Origin: CAYYWV01 sp964475385
Lineage (GTDB): Bacteria > Pseudomonadota > Alphaproteobacteria > JAAXGF01
DNA length: 23,814 nt
Direction of reading: 5' to 3'
Assembly: GCA_964475385.1 (NCBI GenBank)
Contig: CAYYWV010000036.1
Location: 1 to 23,814 of the forward strand
Shown here: positions 1 through 7,282 of the stretch, one piece after another
Layout: each line of letters starts with the position of its first letter
How positions within the stretch are numbered: the first letter of the stretch is position 1
Position numbers and translations under genes: made by a program
The notes under the pieces: generated by a model
What the model saw: the letters and a program-made list of their open reading frames with translations, nothing else
Told to the model about the DNA's origin: nothing
The model's database searches: none

Positions 1-203
1 CGCGGTATCGCGCCGAAGGGATGTCGGGACTTGAGGATAGCTCCCGAGCGCCGCACGCGGCGCGCGCTCGCCCTCGGCGAGGCCGAAGGCATTCTTCATC
101 GCAACGGCGCGCAAGCGCCCTGGATCGGCGCGCGGGGTTCGATTAGAGTGCGCGGCGTCGCGGTTCTCGCGGCCGACCGGAAGCCCTTGGACGAGACGAG
201 GCC
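1..203. other. Left edge, no gene recognised
   Basis: I find no convincing coding region here. One minus-strand frame starting with ATG near position 101 stays open to the left edge, but only about 34 codons are visible and no family is recognisable, so it is not called. The stretch ends just before the YciI-like gene and contains a weak promoter-like sequence at 120-148. Confidence 0.5.
120..148 (+). promoter_or_regulatory. Weak promoter candidate for the YciI-EVE-Rieske unit
   Basis: A TTAGAG hexamer at 143-148 resembles the alphaproteobacterial -10 element. A poor -35 match, CTGGAT, sits 17 nt upstream. The implied transcription start is about 50 nt before the first gene. Only position and the -10 match support it. 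Confidence 0.25.
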
Positions 204-497
204 ATGCTGTTCGCGATCTCCGCCATCGACAAGCCGGGCGCGGAAGCGCTCCGCGCCCAGCGCCGGCCGGACCATCTCGCTTACCTCGAGGCCAACGCGG
301 GGCGGGTCCGGATCGCCGGCCCGTATATGAGCGACGACGGCGCGCGCATGATCGGAAGCCTGATCGTGATCGAGGCGGCCGACGCCGCCGAGGCCCGCGC
401 CTTCGCCGAGGCCGATCCTTACGCCCGAGCGGGCCTGTTCGAAAGCGTCGCGATCCGCCCCTGGAAGTGGGTGGTCGGCAAGCCGGAGGACGCGTGA
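204..497 (+). CDS. YciI family protein
   Basis: This 97-residue protein has the size and layout of the YciI (YCII) family of small ferredoxin-like alpha-beta proteins, whose biochemical role is mostly undefined. Visible hallmarks are the RRPDHLAYL segment with the conserved histidine (around residue 24), the glycine-proline turn IAGPYMSDDG, a central beta strand (GSLIVIEA), and the conserved ADPYARAGLFESVAIRPW region near the C-terminus, whose aspartate pairs with the histidine in the presumed active site. The ATG at 204 is preceded by a GACGAGG purine run and gives a full-length domain. Its stop codon directly abuts the ATG of the EVE-domain gene, so it is the first gene of a four-gene unit. 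The family assignment is secure; the substrate is unknown. Confidence 0.88.
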   Translation: MLFAISAIDKPGAEALRAQRRPDHLAYLEANAGRVRIAGPYMSDDGARMIGSLIVIEAADAAEARAFAEADPYARAGLFESVAIRPWKWVVGKPEDA

Positions 498-911
498 ATG
501 GCCTACTGGCTGTTCAAGTCCGAGCCCGAGGCCTACTCCTGGGACGACCTGGTCGCCGAGGGCCGCGACTATTGGGACGGGGTGCGCAACCACCAGGCCG
601 CGGGCAACATGAAGAAGATGCGCATCGGCGACCGCGCGTTCTTCTATCACTCGGTCGGCCCGCGCGAGATCGTCGGCATCGTCGAGGTGGTCAAAGAGTA
701 CTACCCCGACCCGACGGATGCTTCCGGGCGCTTCGGCATGGTCGACATCGCCCCGGTCAAGCCGCTCGCGCGCCCGGTCAGCCTCGCCCAGATCAAGGCC
801 GAGCCCCGGCTCGCCGACATCGCGCTCGTGCGCCAGTCGCGGCTTTCGGTGATGCCGATCGCGCCCGAGCACTGGGCGCTGATCTGCGCCATGGGGGGCG
901 TCGAGCCATGA
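498..911 (+). CDS. EVE domain-containing protein
   Basis: A 137-residue protein made almost entirely of one EVE domain, the PUA/YTH-like fold of bacterial proteins related to human THYN1. Members are thought to bind modified bases in DNA or RNA. The family pattern is clear: the start AYWLFKSEPEAYSWDDL, the WDGVRNHQA motif followed by a run ending in KKMRIGD, the FFYHS strand, and the C-terminal RQSRLSVMPIAPEHW segment. The aromatic residues around these motifs form the base-binding cage in characterised relatives. Start choice is firm: the ATG follows the YciI stop without a gap and has a GGAGGAC ribosome-binding sequence just upstream. Its TGA overlaps the ATG of the first Rieske gene by 4 nt, implying translational coupling. 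The physiological ligand cannot be read from sequence. Confidence 0.93.
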   Translation: MAYWLFKSEPEAYSWDDLVAEGRDYWDGVRNHQAAGNMKKMRIGDRAFFYHSVGPREIVGIVEVVKEYYPDPTDASGRFGMVDIAPVKPLARPVSLAQIKAEPRLADIALVRQSRLSVMPIAPEHWALICAMGGVEP

Positions 912-1258
912 ACGACGGCGGCGGCCGCGGCGTCGTGCTGTGCCCGCTCGACGCGATCCCGTCGCCGGGGGCGAAGGGGTTCGTGCTGGGCGACGCGCCG
1001 CCGCGCCGGCGCCTGTTCGTGGTCCGCAACGAGAACGGCGTGTTCGCTTACGAGAACTGCTGCCCGCACTCGCGCGGCCAGCTCGAATGGGCGGACGACC
1101 AGTTCCTGTCGCTCGACCGCAGGCTGATCCAGTGCAGCTTCCACGGCGCGCAGTTCCGCATCGAGGACGGGCTCTGCGTCTACGGCCCCTGCGTCGGCCA
1201 GCGCCTCACGCCGGTGGCGATCGCGGTCAAGGACGGGGCGATCATGCTCGCAGGCTGA
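908..1258 (+). CDS. Rieske [2Fe-2S] mini-protein, copy 1
   Basis: A 116-residue soluble protein consisting of one Rieske domain. The cluster ligands are visible as CPH and CSFH: two Cys and two His, as in all Rieske centres. The spacer between the ligand pairs is 21 residues, longer than the 16-17 usual in oxygenase ferredoxins. It has no signal peptide, membrane segment or catalytic oxygenase domain, so it is most likely a cytoplasmic electron carrier or redox sensor. Two further cysteines lie after the cluster (LCVYGPC) and one directly precedes the first ligand (CCPH). The start is set by the 4-nt overlap with the EVE gene; the longer open frame running back to 467 overlaps that gene and is discarded. 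The next gene, 4 nt downstream, is a close paralogue. Confidence 0.87.
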   Translation: MNDGGGRGVVLCPLDAIPSPGAKGFVLGDAPPRRRLFVVRNENGVFAYENCCPHSRGQLEWADDQFLSLDRRLIQCSFHGAQFRIEDGLCVYGPCVGQRLTPVAIAVKDGAIMLAG

Positions 1259-1262
1259 GGCC

Positions 1263-1637
1263 ATGGGCGGCGCCGGCGGCAACCGCGTCCTGTGCCGGCT
1301 CGACGCCATCCCATCGCCGGGATCGAAGGGTTTCACCCTTGGCGAAGGCGAGGACGCGGTCGAGATCTTCGTCGTGCGCTCGGCCGCGGGCGTGCGCGCC
1401 TATGTCAATAGCTGTCCGCATACCGGCGGGCCGCTCGACTGGACGCCGGACCGCTTCCTCACCCGCGACGGCAAGGCGATCCTGTGCGCGACCCATGGCG
1501 CGCTGTTCCGCATCGACGACGGCTACTGCCTGCGCGGGCCTTGCGCAGGGGCGTCGCTCACGCCCGTTCCGATTGTCGTCGACGGCGACGAGATCGCGCT
1601 TGTCGACGAAGAAGGCAACGGCGGCTTGCCGCGTTAG
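1263..1637 (+). CDS. Rieske [2Fe-2S] mini-protein, copy 2
   Basis: A 124-residue single-domain Rieske protein, clearly paralogous to the gene before it: both begin VLC-LDAIPSPG-KGF, both have a 21-residue spacer between the ligand pairs (here CPH and CATH), and both carry a C-terminal C-x4-C (YCLRGPC). The chain ends shortly after the domain with an acidic tail. ATG 1263 is preceded by GAGG and lies 4 nt after the stop of copy 1, so the pair is almost certainly co-transcribed and arose by tandem duplication. No oxygenase or reductase partner gene is adjacent, so the electron donor and acceptor are unknown. Confidence 0.88.
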   Translation: MGGAGGNRVLCRLDAIPSPGSKGFTLGEGEDAVEIFVVRSAAGVRAYVNSCPHTGGPLDWTPDRFLTRDGKAILCATHGALFRIDDGYCLRGPCAGASLTPVPIVVDGDEIALVDEEGNGGLPR

Positions 1638-1745
1638 GCGAATCCGCCAATAATTGCGGCTCCGTGACGGCGCATCGCGCGACGCTGCCGTGGGGTCGTG
1701 GAGGGCCGGCCCCTCGGCGCACCTGAACAGAGGAGGCCACCGATC

Positions 1746-3680
<1,935 letters not shown>

Positions 3681-3709
3681 GGCGGCGGCGAGGCCATTTC
3701 GCGAACCGC

Positions 3710-3737
3710 GGGGCGCGCGCGATCGCGCCCCGTTTTT
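3710..3737 (+). terminator. Rho-independent terminator of acs
   Basis: A perfect 8-bp inverted repeat, GGGGCGCG (3710-3717) and CGCGCCCC (3724-3731), with a 6-nt loop is followed by GTTTTT. It starts 30 nt after the acs stop codon, in the right orientation. It also lies just beyond the 3' end of the convergent Sel1 gene, but no T-run follows the stem on that strand. Confidence 0.85.
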
Positions 3738-3757
3738 CGTCGCGAGGGCGCGACGTT

Positions 3758-4777
3758 TCAGCGAACCGGCGGGAGCGGACGGCAGTAAAGCCCGCGGGCG
3801 GCGAACCCTTGGCAGAAGGCGCGCGCTTGCGCCCGGTCGGCGAAGGGGCCGAGGGTGACCCGAATCCAGGTTCCGAGCTCGGGCCCGAGATCGACCCTTT
3901 GCCGGGCGAAACGATGCGCGCCGATCAGATCGCCCGCGGCCGCCTTGATCTCGGCTTCGGCCCGGTCCGCCCCGCGCGCGCCGCGGAAAGAGGCGAGATG
4001 CACCCGCCAAGCGGGCGCGCCGGCCCCTGTCGCCTTCTCCGGTCCAGAAGATGCAACCGCCTTCTCCCGCTTCTTCGCCGTTTCCCGTCCGCTGGGCTCG
4101 GGCAGGAGGGCGAGCGCGGCCGCCGCGCCGGCGCGCGGCTCTTTCCCTTCGTTCTCCGCTGTCGCCGCCTTGGCCGTCTCCTTGCTCTTTCCGGCGGAAG
4201 CGGCGGCGGCGTTTCCGGGCGGGGCCAGGGCCGGGCCCGCCGGCAGCGGACCGGTGACGCGCTCGACCCCGGGCGGAGCGTCGCCGCTTCCGGCCCAGGT
4301 CTTGCCCGCGCGCGCATACCACGCGGCGGCGCGGCGGTAGTCGCGGGGCACCCCGCGCCCGGTCTCGTAAAGCGCGCCGAGCTTGTACTGGGCGCTGGCG
4401 TTCCCGGCCTCGGCCGCGGCCCGGTAGAGCGCGGCGGCGGCGGCTTCGTCGCGCGGCACGCCGAGCCCGCGGACGTAGAGCTCGGCGAGCGCGTACTCGG
4501 CGAGCGGATCGCCTTGGGCGGCGGCGCGCCGATACCATTCGGCCGCGCGGGCGGGATCGCGCGCGACCCCGCGGCCGATCTCGTACATCCAGCCGAGGGT
4601 GACCTGGGCCTCGGCGTCGCCGCCTTTGGCGAGCGCGACGAGGCGGGCGGGCGCGCCGGTCGAAGCGGCGGCCGCGGCGGGCGGCGGCGCATCGAGCGCC
4701 ACCGGCGCGCAGCCGGCGAGAGCGAAAAGCCCTGCGACCGCAAGCGCGACTCTGGCGAACGGGTGCGACCTCTTCAT
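3758..4777 (-). CDS. Lipoprotein with Sel1 repeats and C-terminal SPOR domain
   Basis: This 339-residue envelope protein begins with a lipoprotein signal peptide: basic start MKRSHPFAR, hydrophobic core, lipobox LAGC with the modifiable cysteine at residue 23. Three Sel1-like repeats follow at about 53-88, 89-124 and 125-158, each with the A-x-Y/Q-x-LG-x-x-Y-x-x-GRGV-x-RD pattern. A low-complexity Ala/Pro/Lys-rich linker (about 165-255) leads to a SPOR domain at about 257-339 (WRVHLASF ... WIRVTLGPF). SPOR domains bind peptidoglycan stripped of stem peptides, usually at the division septum, and Sel1 repeats mediate protein contacts, so a role in the cell wall or division site is inferred. The gene is 57 nt downstream of the nuclease gene on the same strand; a CTAG-containing -10-like sequence in that gap could give it its own promoter. 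Confidence 0.88.
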   Translation of the reverse strand: MKRSHPFARVALAVAGLFALAGCAPVALDAPPPAAAAASTGAPARLVALAKGGDAEAQVTLGWMYEIGRGVARDPARAAEWYRRAAAQGDPLAEYALAELYVRGLGVPRDEAAAAALYRAAAEAGNASAQYKLGALYETGRGVPRDYRRAAAWYARAGKTWAGSGDAPPGVERVTGPLPAGPALAPPGNAAAASAGKSKETAKAATAENEGKEPRAGAAAALALLPEPSGRETAKKREKAVASSGPEKATGAGAPAWRVHLASFRGARGADRAEAEIKAAAGDLIGAHRFARQRVDLGPELGTWIRVTLGPFADRAQARAFCQGFAARGLYCRPLPPVR

Positions 4778-4834
4778 TGCGCCCAGCCTAGCCCATATTC
4801 GCCCGGGGTGGAATCGAGCACGCGCGATCGCCCG

Positions 4835-5461
4835 TTATTCGGCGGCGGTCCGCGCGCCCCCGCCGCCGCACCAGCGCCCGCGGCGGCCGCCGTGGTAGGC
4901 GCGGGCGAGCCCGGCGGCGACGAGCAACGCGCCGAGGTCGTCGCCGGCGGCGGTGGTCACCCGGGCGAGCACCCGGCCGCCGTATTTGTCGTAACGGATA
5001 TCGCTGAGCCGCACCGTCCCGCCGCCCACCGCCGTCGCGACGAAGGCGCGGGCGGCGGAGGCGAGCCGGCGCTCATAGGCGCAGCGGCCGCGCAGCTCGG
5101 GCGCATCGACGCCGTCGAGGCGGACCCGGGTCTCGACCTCCTGGCCGATCCAGATCCGGGCGCGGACGAGGATGGTGTCGCCGTCGATGACGGCGAGCAC
5201 GCGCGCCGTCACCGGCCCGGCGACCGCGCCGCCGTCGCGCGCCGCAAGCGCCGGCTGGCCCCCAAGGCCCCCTGCGAGCGCCAGCGCCGCGGCGAGCGCG
5301 GCGATCACGGCGCGCCGCCTCAGGGCTTTCGCGGCCCGCCGCATTGACGCAAATGCCATTGACGCAAATCCCATTGGCGCGAACGCGCCGCGCCGGTCCG
5401 CCAAGCGTCGCCGCAGGCGGCCTTCCTTCTCCTCCGGGACAACCGTATTGCGCGATTTCAT
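4835..5461 (-). CDS. Secreted thermonuclease-family (SNase-like) protein
   Basis: The mature part is a staphylococcal-nuclease-like OB-fold domain (TNase/SNc), which in active members cleaves DNA and RNA in a Ca2+-dependent way. The catalytic pattern is present: VIDGDTILV, then RVRLDGVDAPEL with the conserved Arg and acidic residues, and DKYGGRVLARV with the second active-site Arg. A hydrophobic signal peptide with an Ala-x-Ala end (ALAA) precedes the domain, so the protein is probably periplasmic or exported. The start is uncertain. ATG 5461 (used here) gives 208 residues but puts about 40 odd, basic residues before the signal peptide. In-frame ATGs at 5374, 5359 and 5344 would start nearer to it, and the last gives the most typical signal peptide. 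A GTG at 5476 is also in frame. The Sel1/SPOR gene lies downstream. Confidence 0.82.
   Translation of the reverse strand: MKSRNTVVPEEKEGRLRRRLADRRGAFAPMGFASMAFASMRRAAKALRRRAVIAALAAALALAGGLGGQPALAARDGGAVAGPVTARVLAVIDGDTILVRARIWIGQEVETRVRLDGVDAPELRGRCAYERRLASAARAFVATAVGGGTVRLSDIRYDKYGGRVLARVTTAAGDDLGALLVAAGLARAYHGGRRGRWCGGGGARTAAE
5342..5386 (-). repeat. Three tandem 15-bp repeats in the nuclease leader
   Basis: Three consecutive 15-bp units read CATTGACGCAAATGC, CATTGACGCAAATCC and CATTGGCGCGAACGC on the plus strand. The first two differ by one base and the third by several. On the coding strand they encode FASMR, FASMA and FAPMG, and each unit carries an in-frame ATG, which makes the true start of the nuclease ambiguous. 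Confidence 0.85.
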
Positions 5462-5472
5462 CTTAGCATAAT

Positions 5473-5487
5473 ACACGTATCACGTGT
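5473..5487. promoter_or_regulatory. Dyad ACACGT-ATC-ACGTGT upstream of the nuclease gene
   Basis: A perfect 6-bp inverted repeat with a 3-nt centre lies in an AT-richer pocket immediately upstream of ATG 5461 of the thermonuclease gene. On the coding strand it abuts and slightly overlaps TATTAT (5473-5468), a possible -10 element. That position suits a repressor operator. No flanking T-run suggests a terminator. The binding protein is unknown. Confidence 0.45.
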
Positions 5488-5600
5488 TTCCCGCGACCCG
5501 CCCTTCGCCCCCCTACTGTGCTCCCAAAGAGAGAACGGATCAAGAACACAGGAGGAGTTTCGAGCCGAGCGGGAAATCGCCGGATACCGGGGAAGCCAAA

Positions 5601-5626
5601 CGGTCCGACCGCAAAGGGTCGGACCG
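5601..5626 (-). terminator. Hairpin terminator downstream of the SdhAF4 gene
   Basis: CGGTCCGACC (5601-5610) and GGTCGGACCG (5617-5626) form a perfect 10-bp stem with a 6-nt loop. It lies 18 nt beyond the stop of the minus-strand DUF1674 gene. The minus-strand 3' flank is only TTTGGC, a poor U-tract, so termination may be partial or the hairpin may mainly protect the mRNA end. Confidence 0.6.
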
Positions 5627-5644
5627 GATAGAGAGCGCCAGAGC

Positions 5645-5851
5645 CTAGAAGTCGATCGCGCGGCCGTCCTTCTCCCAGTCGCCGTAGCGGGTGGGGTCGG
5701 GGCCTTTGCGGCCGCCGATTTCGACCGGACGGGGCTTGTCGGCGCGCGTGAGCGCGCGTCCGGCGCTTTCGCGCGCGGGCGCGGGGTTTTTCTCGTCCTT
5801 TGGCGCGGCCGCGCGGTCGGCGGGCGCGGGCGCATCGGGCTTGGTCGTCAT
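5645..5851 (-). CDS. DUF1674 / succinate dehydrogenase assembly factor 4 family
   Basis: A 68-residue protein with a disordered Ala/Pro/Lys/Asp-rich first half and the diagnostic DUF1674 C-terminus, GPDPTRYGDWEKDGRAIDF. This is the bacterial counterpart of mitochondrial SDHAF4/Sdh8. In eukaryotes that protein binds flavinylated SdhA and protects it until it joins SdhB; for the bacterial protein this is inference from homology. Translation should be strong: AGGAGG lies 4 nt before ATG 5851, with a second GGAGGAG just upstream. It is divergent from htpX across 113 nt. No sdh genes are in the window. Confidence 0.9.
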   Translation of the reverse strand: MTTKPDAPAPADRAAAPKDEKNPAPARESAGRALTRADKPRPVEIGGRKGPDPTRYGDWEKDGRAIDF

Positions 5852-5964
5852 GTTTCCTCCTGTCTCCTCCGGCGGGCGGGTTGAAGGGGGCGGTCGTTTT
5901 CCTACATGTCTAGCGCATCGGACAGCAGCGCGGAATCGCGCCGATCGTCAAGGGAGCCGCGAGA

Positions 5965-6825
5965 ATGAACCTGATCCGGACGGGCGTTCTTCTGGCCGCG
6001 CTGACGGCGCTGTTTCTCGGCGCGGGCTATGTGCTCGGCGGCGAGGGCGGCATGATCATCGCCTTCGCCATCGCGCTTGCGACCAACCTGTTCGCCTACT
6101 GGAACGCGGACCGGATGGTGCTCGCAATGCACGGGGCGCGCGAGGTGAGCCGGCGCGAGGCCCCGGCGCTCATCGGCATCGTCGAGCAGCTCGCCGACCG
6201 CGCGGGCCTGCCGATGCCCCGGGTCTACATCGTCGACAGCCCGCAGCCCAACGCCTTCGCCACCGGGCGCGACCCGGCGCACGCCGCGGTGGCCGTGACC
6301 ACCGGGCTCATGCGCCGCCTTACCCAAGAGGAGATCGCCGGCGTGCTCGCCCACGAGCTCGCCCACGTGCGCCACCGCGACACCTTGACCATGACGATCA
6401 CCGCGACGATTGCGGGCGCGCTCGCCATGCTCGCCAACTTCGCGTTCTTCTTCGGCGGCGTCGGCGGCAACCGCAACAACCCGTTCGGCCTCATCGGGCT
6501 TCTTGTCATGATGATCGTCGCGCCGCTCGCGGCCTCGCTCGTGCAGATGGCGATCTCGCGGACCCGCGAGTTCGCCGCCGACCGCGGCGGCGCCGAGATC
6601 TGCGGCCATCCGCTGTGGCTCGCCGATGCGCTTGAGAAGCTCGACCGCGCGGCCCGGCGGATCGACAACCGCGCCGCCGAGGCCAACCCGGCGACGGCGC
6701 ATCTGTTCATCGTCAACCCGCTGCGCGGGCGCGGAATGGCCGGGCTGTTCGCGACCCATCCCCCGATCGAGGAGCGCATCCGCCGCTTGCGCGCGATGGC
6801 CGGCGCGACGGGCCCTTGGGGCTGA
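5965..6825 (+). CDS. htpX: Membrane zinc metalloprotease HtpX
   Basis: A 286-residue M48-family protease of the inner membrane, which in other bacteria degrades misfolded membrane proteins together with FtsH. Two N-terminal transmembrane segments (about residues 5-25 and 29-46) are followed by the cytoplasmic catalytic region with the zinc motif HELAH at 130-134. The third ligand lies in REFAADRGG about 65 residues further on. A further hydrophobic pair lies between them (AMLANFAFFFGG and LVMMIVAPLAASLV). The C-terminus FATHPPIEERIRRLRAM is typical of the family. ATG 5965 is preceded by AAGGGAG at 8-nt spacing. There is no plus-strand terminator after the gene; the strong hairpin at 6859-6883 belongs to the opposite strand. 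No RpoH-type promoter was recognised. Confidence 0.97.
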   Translation: MNLIRTGVLLAALTALFLGAGYVLGGEGGMIIAFAIALATNLFAYWNADRMVLAMHGAREVSRREAPALIGIVEQLADRAGLPMPRVYIVDSPQPNAFATGRDPAHAAVAVTTGLMRRLTQEEIAGVLAHELAHVRHRDTLTMTITATIAGALAMLANFAFFFGGVGGNRNNPFGLIGLLVMMIVAPLAASLVQMAISRTREFAADRGGAEICGHPLWLADALEKLDRAARRIDNRAAEANPATAHLFIVNPLRGRGMAGLFATHPPIEERIRRLRAMAGATGPWG

Positions 6826-6850
6826 ACCAGGCGGGGCGTCGCAAAAACAC

Positions 6851-6883
6851 AAAAAAATGGGGCGATTCTGCGCGAATCGCCCC
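6851..6883 (-). terminator. Strong Rho-independent terminator on the minus strand
   Basis: GGGGCGATTC (6859-6868) and GAATCGCCCC (6874-6883) pair perfectly over 10 bp around a 5-nt loop. On the minus strand the stem is followed by CA and seven T, then a further T-rich run. On the plus strand the 3' flank is GAGGATCC, so it cannot serve htpX. It implies transcription arriving from the 6884-7080 side on the minus strand. Confidence 0.85.
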
Positions 6884-7079
6884 GAGGATCCCTGGAGGAG
6901 TGTGGAGGGAGTGAGCGATAGCCTTCCTTCCGAAGGCCCCCGCCACCGCCCATCCCTTAAGCGGTGGATCGGGTCTCCCTGCCCATAGCCTCGCAACAAT
7001 CGTGCCAACCCGGGCGTTCGTTCGTGGATTCAAGGCTGTCGGTAGTTAACCCGCCCGTCGCCGCCGAGGCGCGCGGCCG
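6851..7079 (-). ncRNA. Candidate stand-alone small RNA, about 230 nt
   Basis: No coding sequence fits this stretch, but its minus strand has all parts of an RNA gene. Upstream are TTGACC and GCTTTA 17 nt apart (7114-7086). At the end is a perfect 10-bp GC-rich hairpin followed by seven T and more T-rich sequence. Between them is a consistent fold. AGGGAG (6980-6975) pairs with CTCCCT (6911-6906), and CGAT (6971-6968) with ATCG (6919-6916). These enclose two hairpins, CCACCGC/GCGGTGG (6967-6961 with 6949-6943) and GCCTTC/GAAGGC (6937-6932 with 6926-6921). A 7-bp helix with one G-U pair, AGCCUUG/CGAGGCU (7037-7031 with 6993-6987), lies upstream. It does not match tmRNA, RNase P RNA, SRP RNA or 6S RNA signatures that I know. 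Downstream on this strand is only antisense htpX, so a riboswitch leader is unlikely. Confidence 0.55.
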
Positions 7080-7085
7080 CAACTG

Positions 7086-7114
7086 TAAAGCGCACCGACA
7101 CCATTTGAGGTCAA
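7086..7114 (-). promoter_or_regulatory. Promoter of the small RNA candidate
   Basis: On the minus strand TTGACC (7114-7109) is separated by exactly 17 nt from GCTTTA (7091-7086), a good fit to alphaproteobacterial housekeeping promoters. The predicted start is near 7079, giving a transcript of about 230 nt to the T-run. The element lies in an AT-rich island within otherwise very GC-rich DNA. Confidence 0.55.
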
Positions 7115-7116
7115 AT
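7103..7116. promoter_or_regulatory. Dyad ATTTGA-GG-TCAAAT over the small RNA -35 box
   Basis: A perfect 6-bp inverted repeat with a 2-nt centre covers the whole -35 hexamer of the minus-strand promoter. A protein bound here would block that promoter. The site is also 34 nt upstream of the weak plus-strand promoter candidate for rsmB. The binding protein is unknown. Confidence 0.4.
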
Positions 7117-7149
7117 TTTTGGCCCTGAGCGGGGCATCTTGGAGGCTTT

Positions 7150-7177
7150 TTGTTTCATTTCAATATGTTGATAAGAT
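7150..7177 (+). promoter_or_regulatory. Weak promoter candidate for rsmB-rpe-heparinase
   Basis: TTGTTT (7150-7155) and TAAGAT (7172-7177) are 16 nt apart in the AT-rich island before rsmB. Both hexamers are imperfect. The implied leader to the rsmB start is about 100 nt. Support is mainly base composition and position. Confidence 0.3.
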
Positions 7178-7282
7178 TCCAAGAGCCCGCCGGGGGCGTT
7201 CGGACCTGTCAAGAATCCCGACACCGCGGACGGTCCGGCGATGGCCGTCGACAGCGGAGGCCGGTTCGCGCACCATGCCCGC

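Noticed and set aside
1699..1713. GC-rich near-palindrome GAGGGCCGGCCCCTC before acs
   Set aside because: There is no T-run for a terminator, and short GC palindromes are expected by chance at this base composition.
5551..5558. AGGAGGAG on the plus strand, an apparent strong ribosome-binding sequence
   Set aside because: No usable start codon follows at a suitable distance and no coding frame continues; on this strand it is probably incidental.
5458..5835. A 125-codon minus-strand frame overlapping the SdhAF4 gene
   Set aside because: It overlaps the conserved DUF1674 gene and a terminator hairpin and has no family resemblance.
6921..6931. CGGAAGGAAG on the minus strand, reminiscent of the SRP RNA apical motif
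   Set aside because: The flanking SRP signature (GGUCC before it and GCAGCC after it) is missing; here the bases form a simple GCCTTC/GAAGGC hairpin.
7138..7183. Inverted repeat CTTGGA/TCCAAG before rsmB
   Set aside because: The 6-bp arms are 34 nt apart with an AT-rich loop, and there is no T-run or further structure; likely chance.
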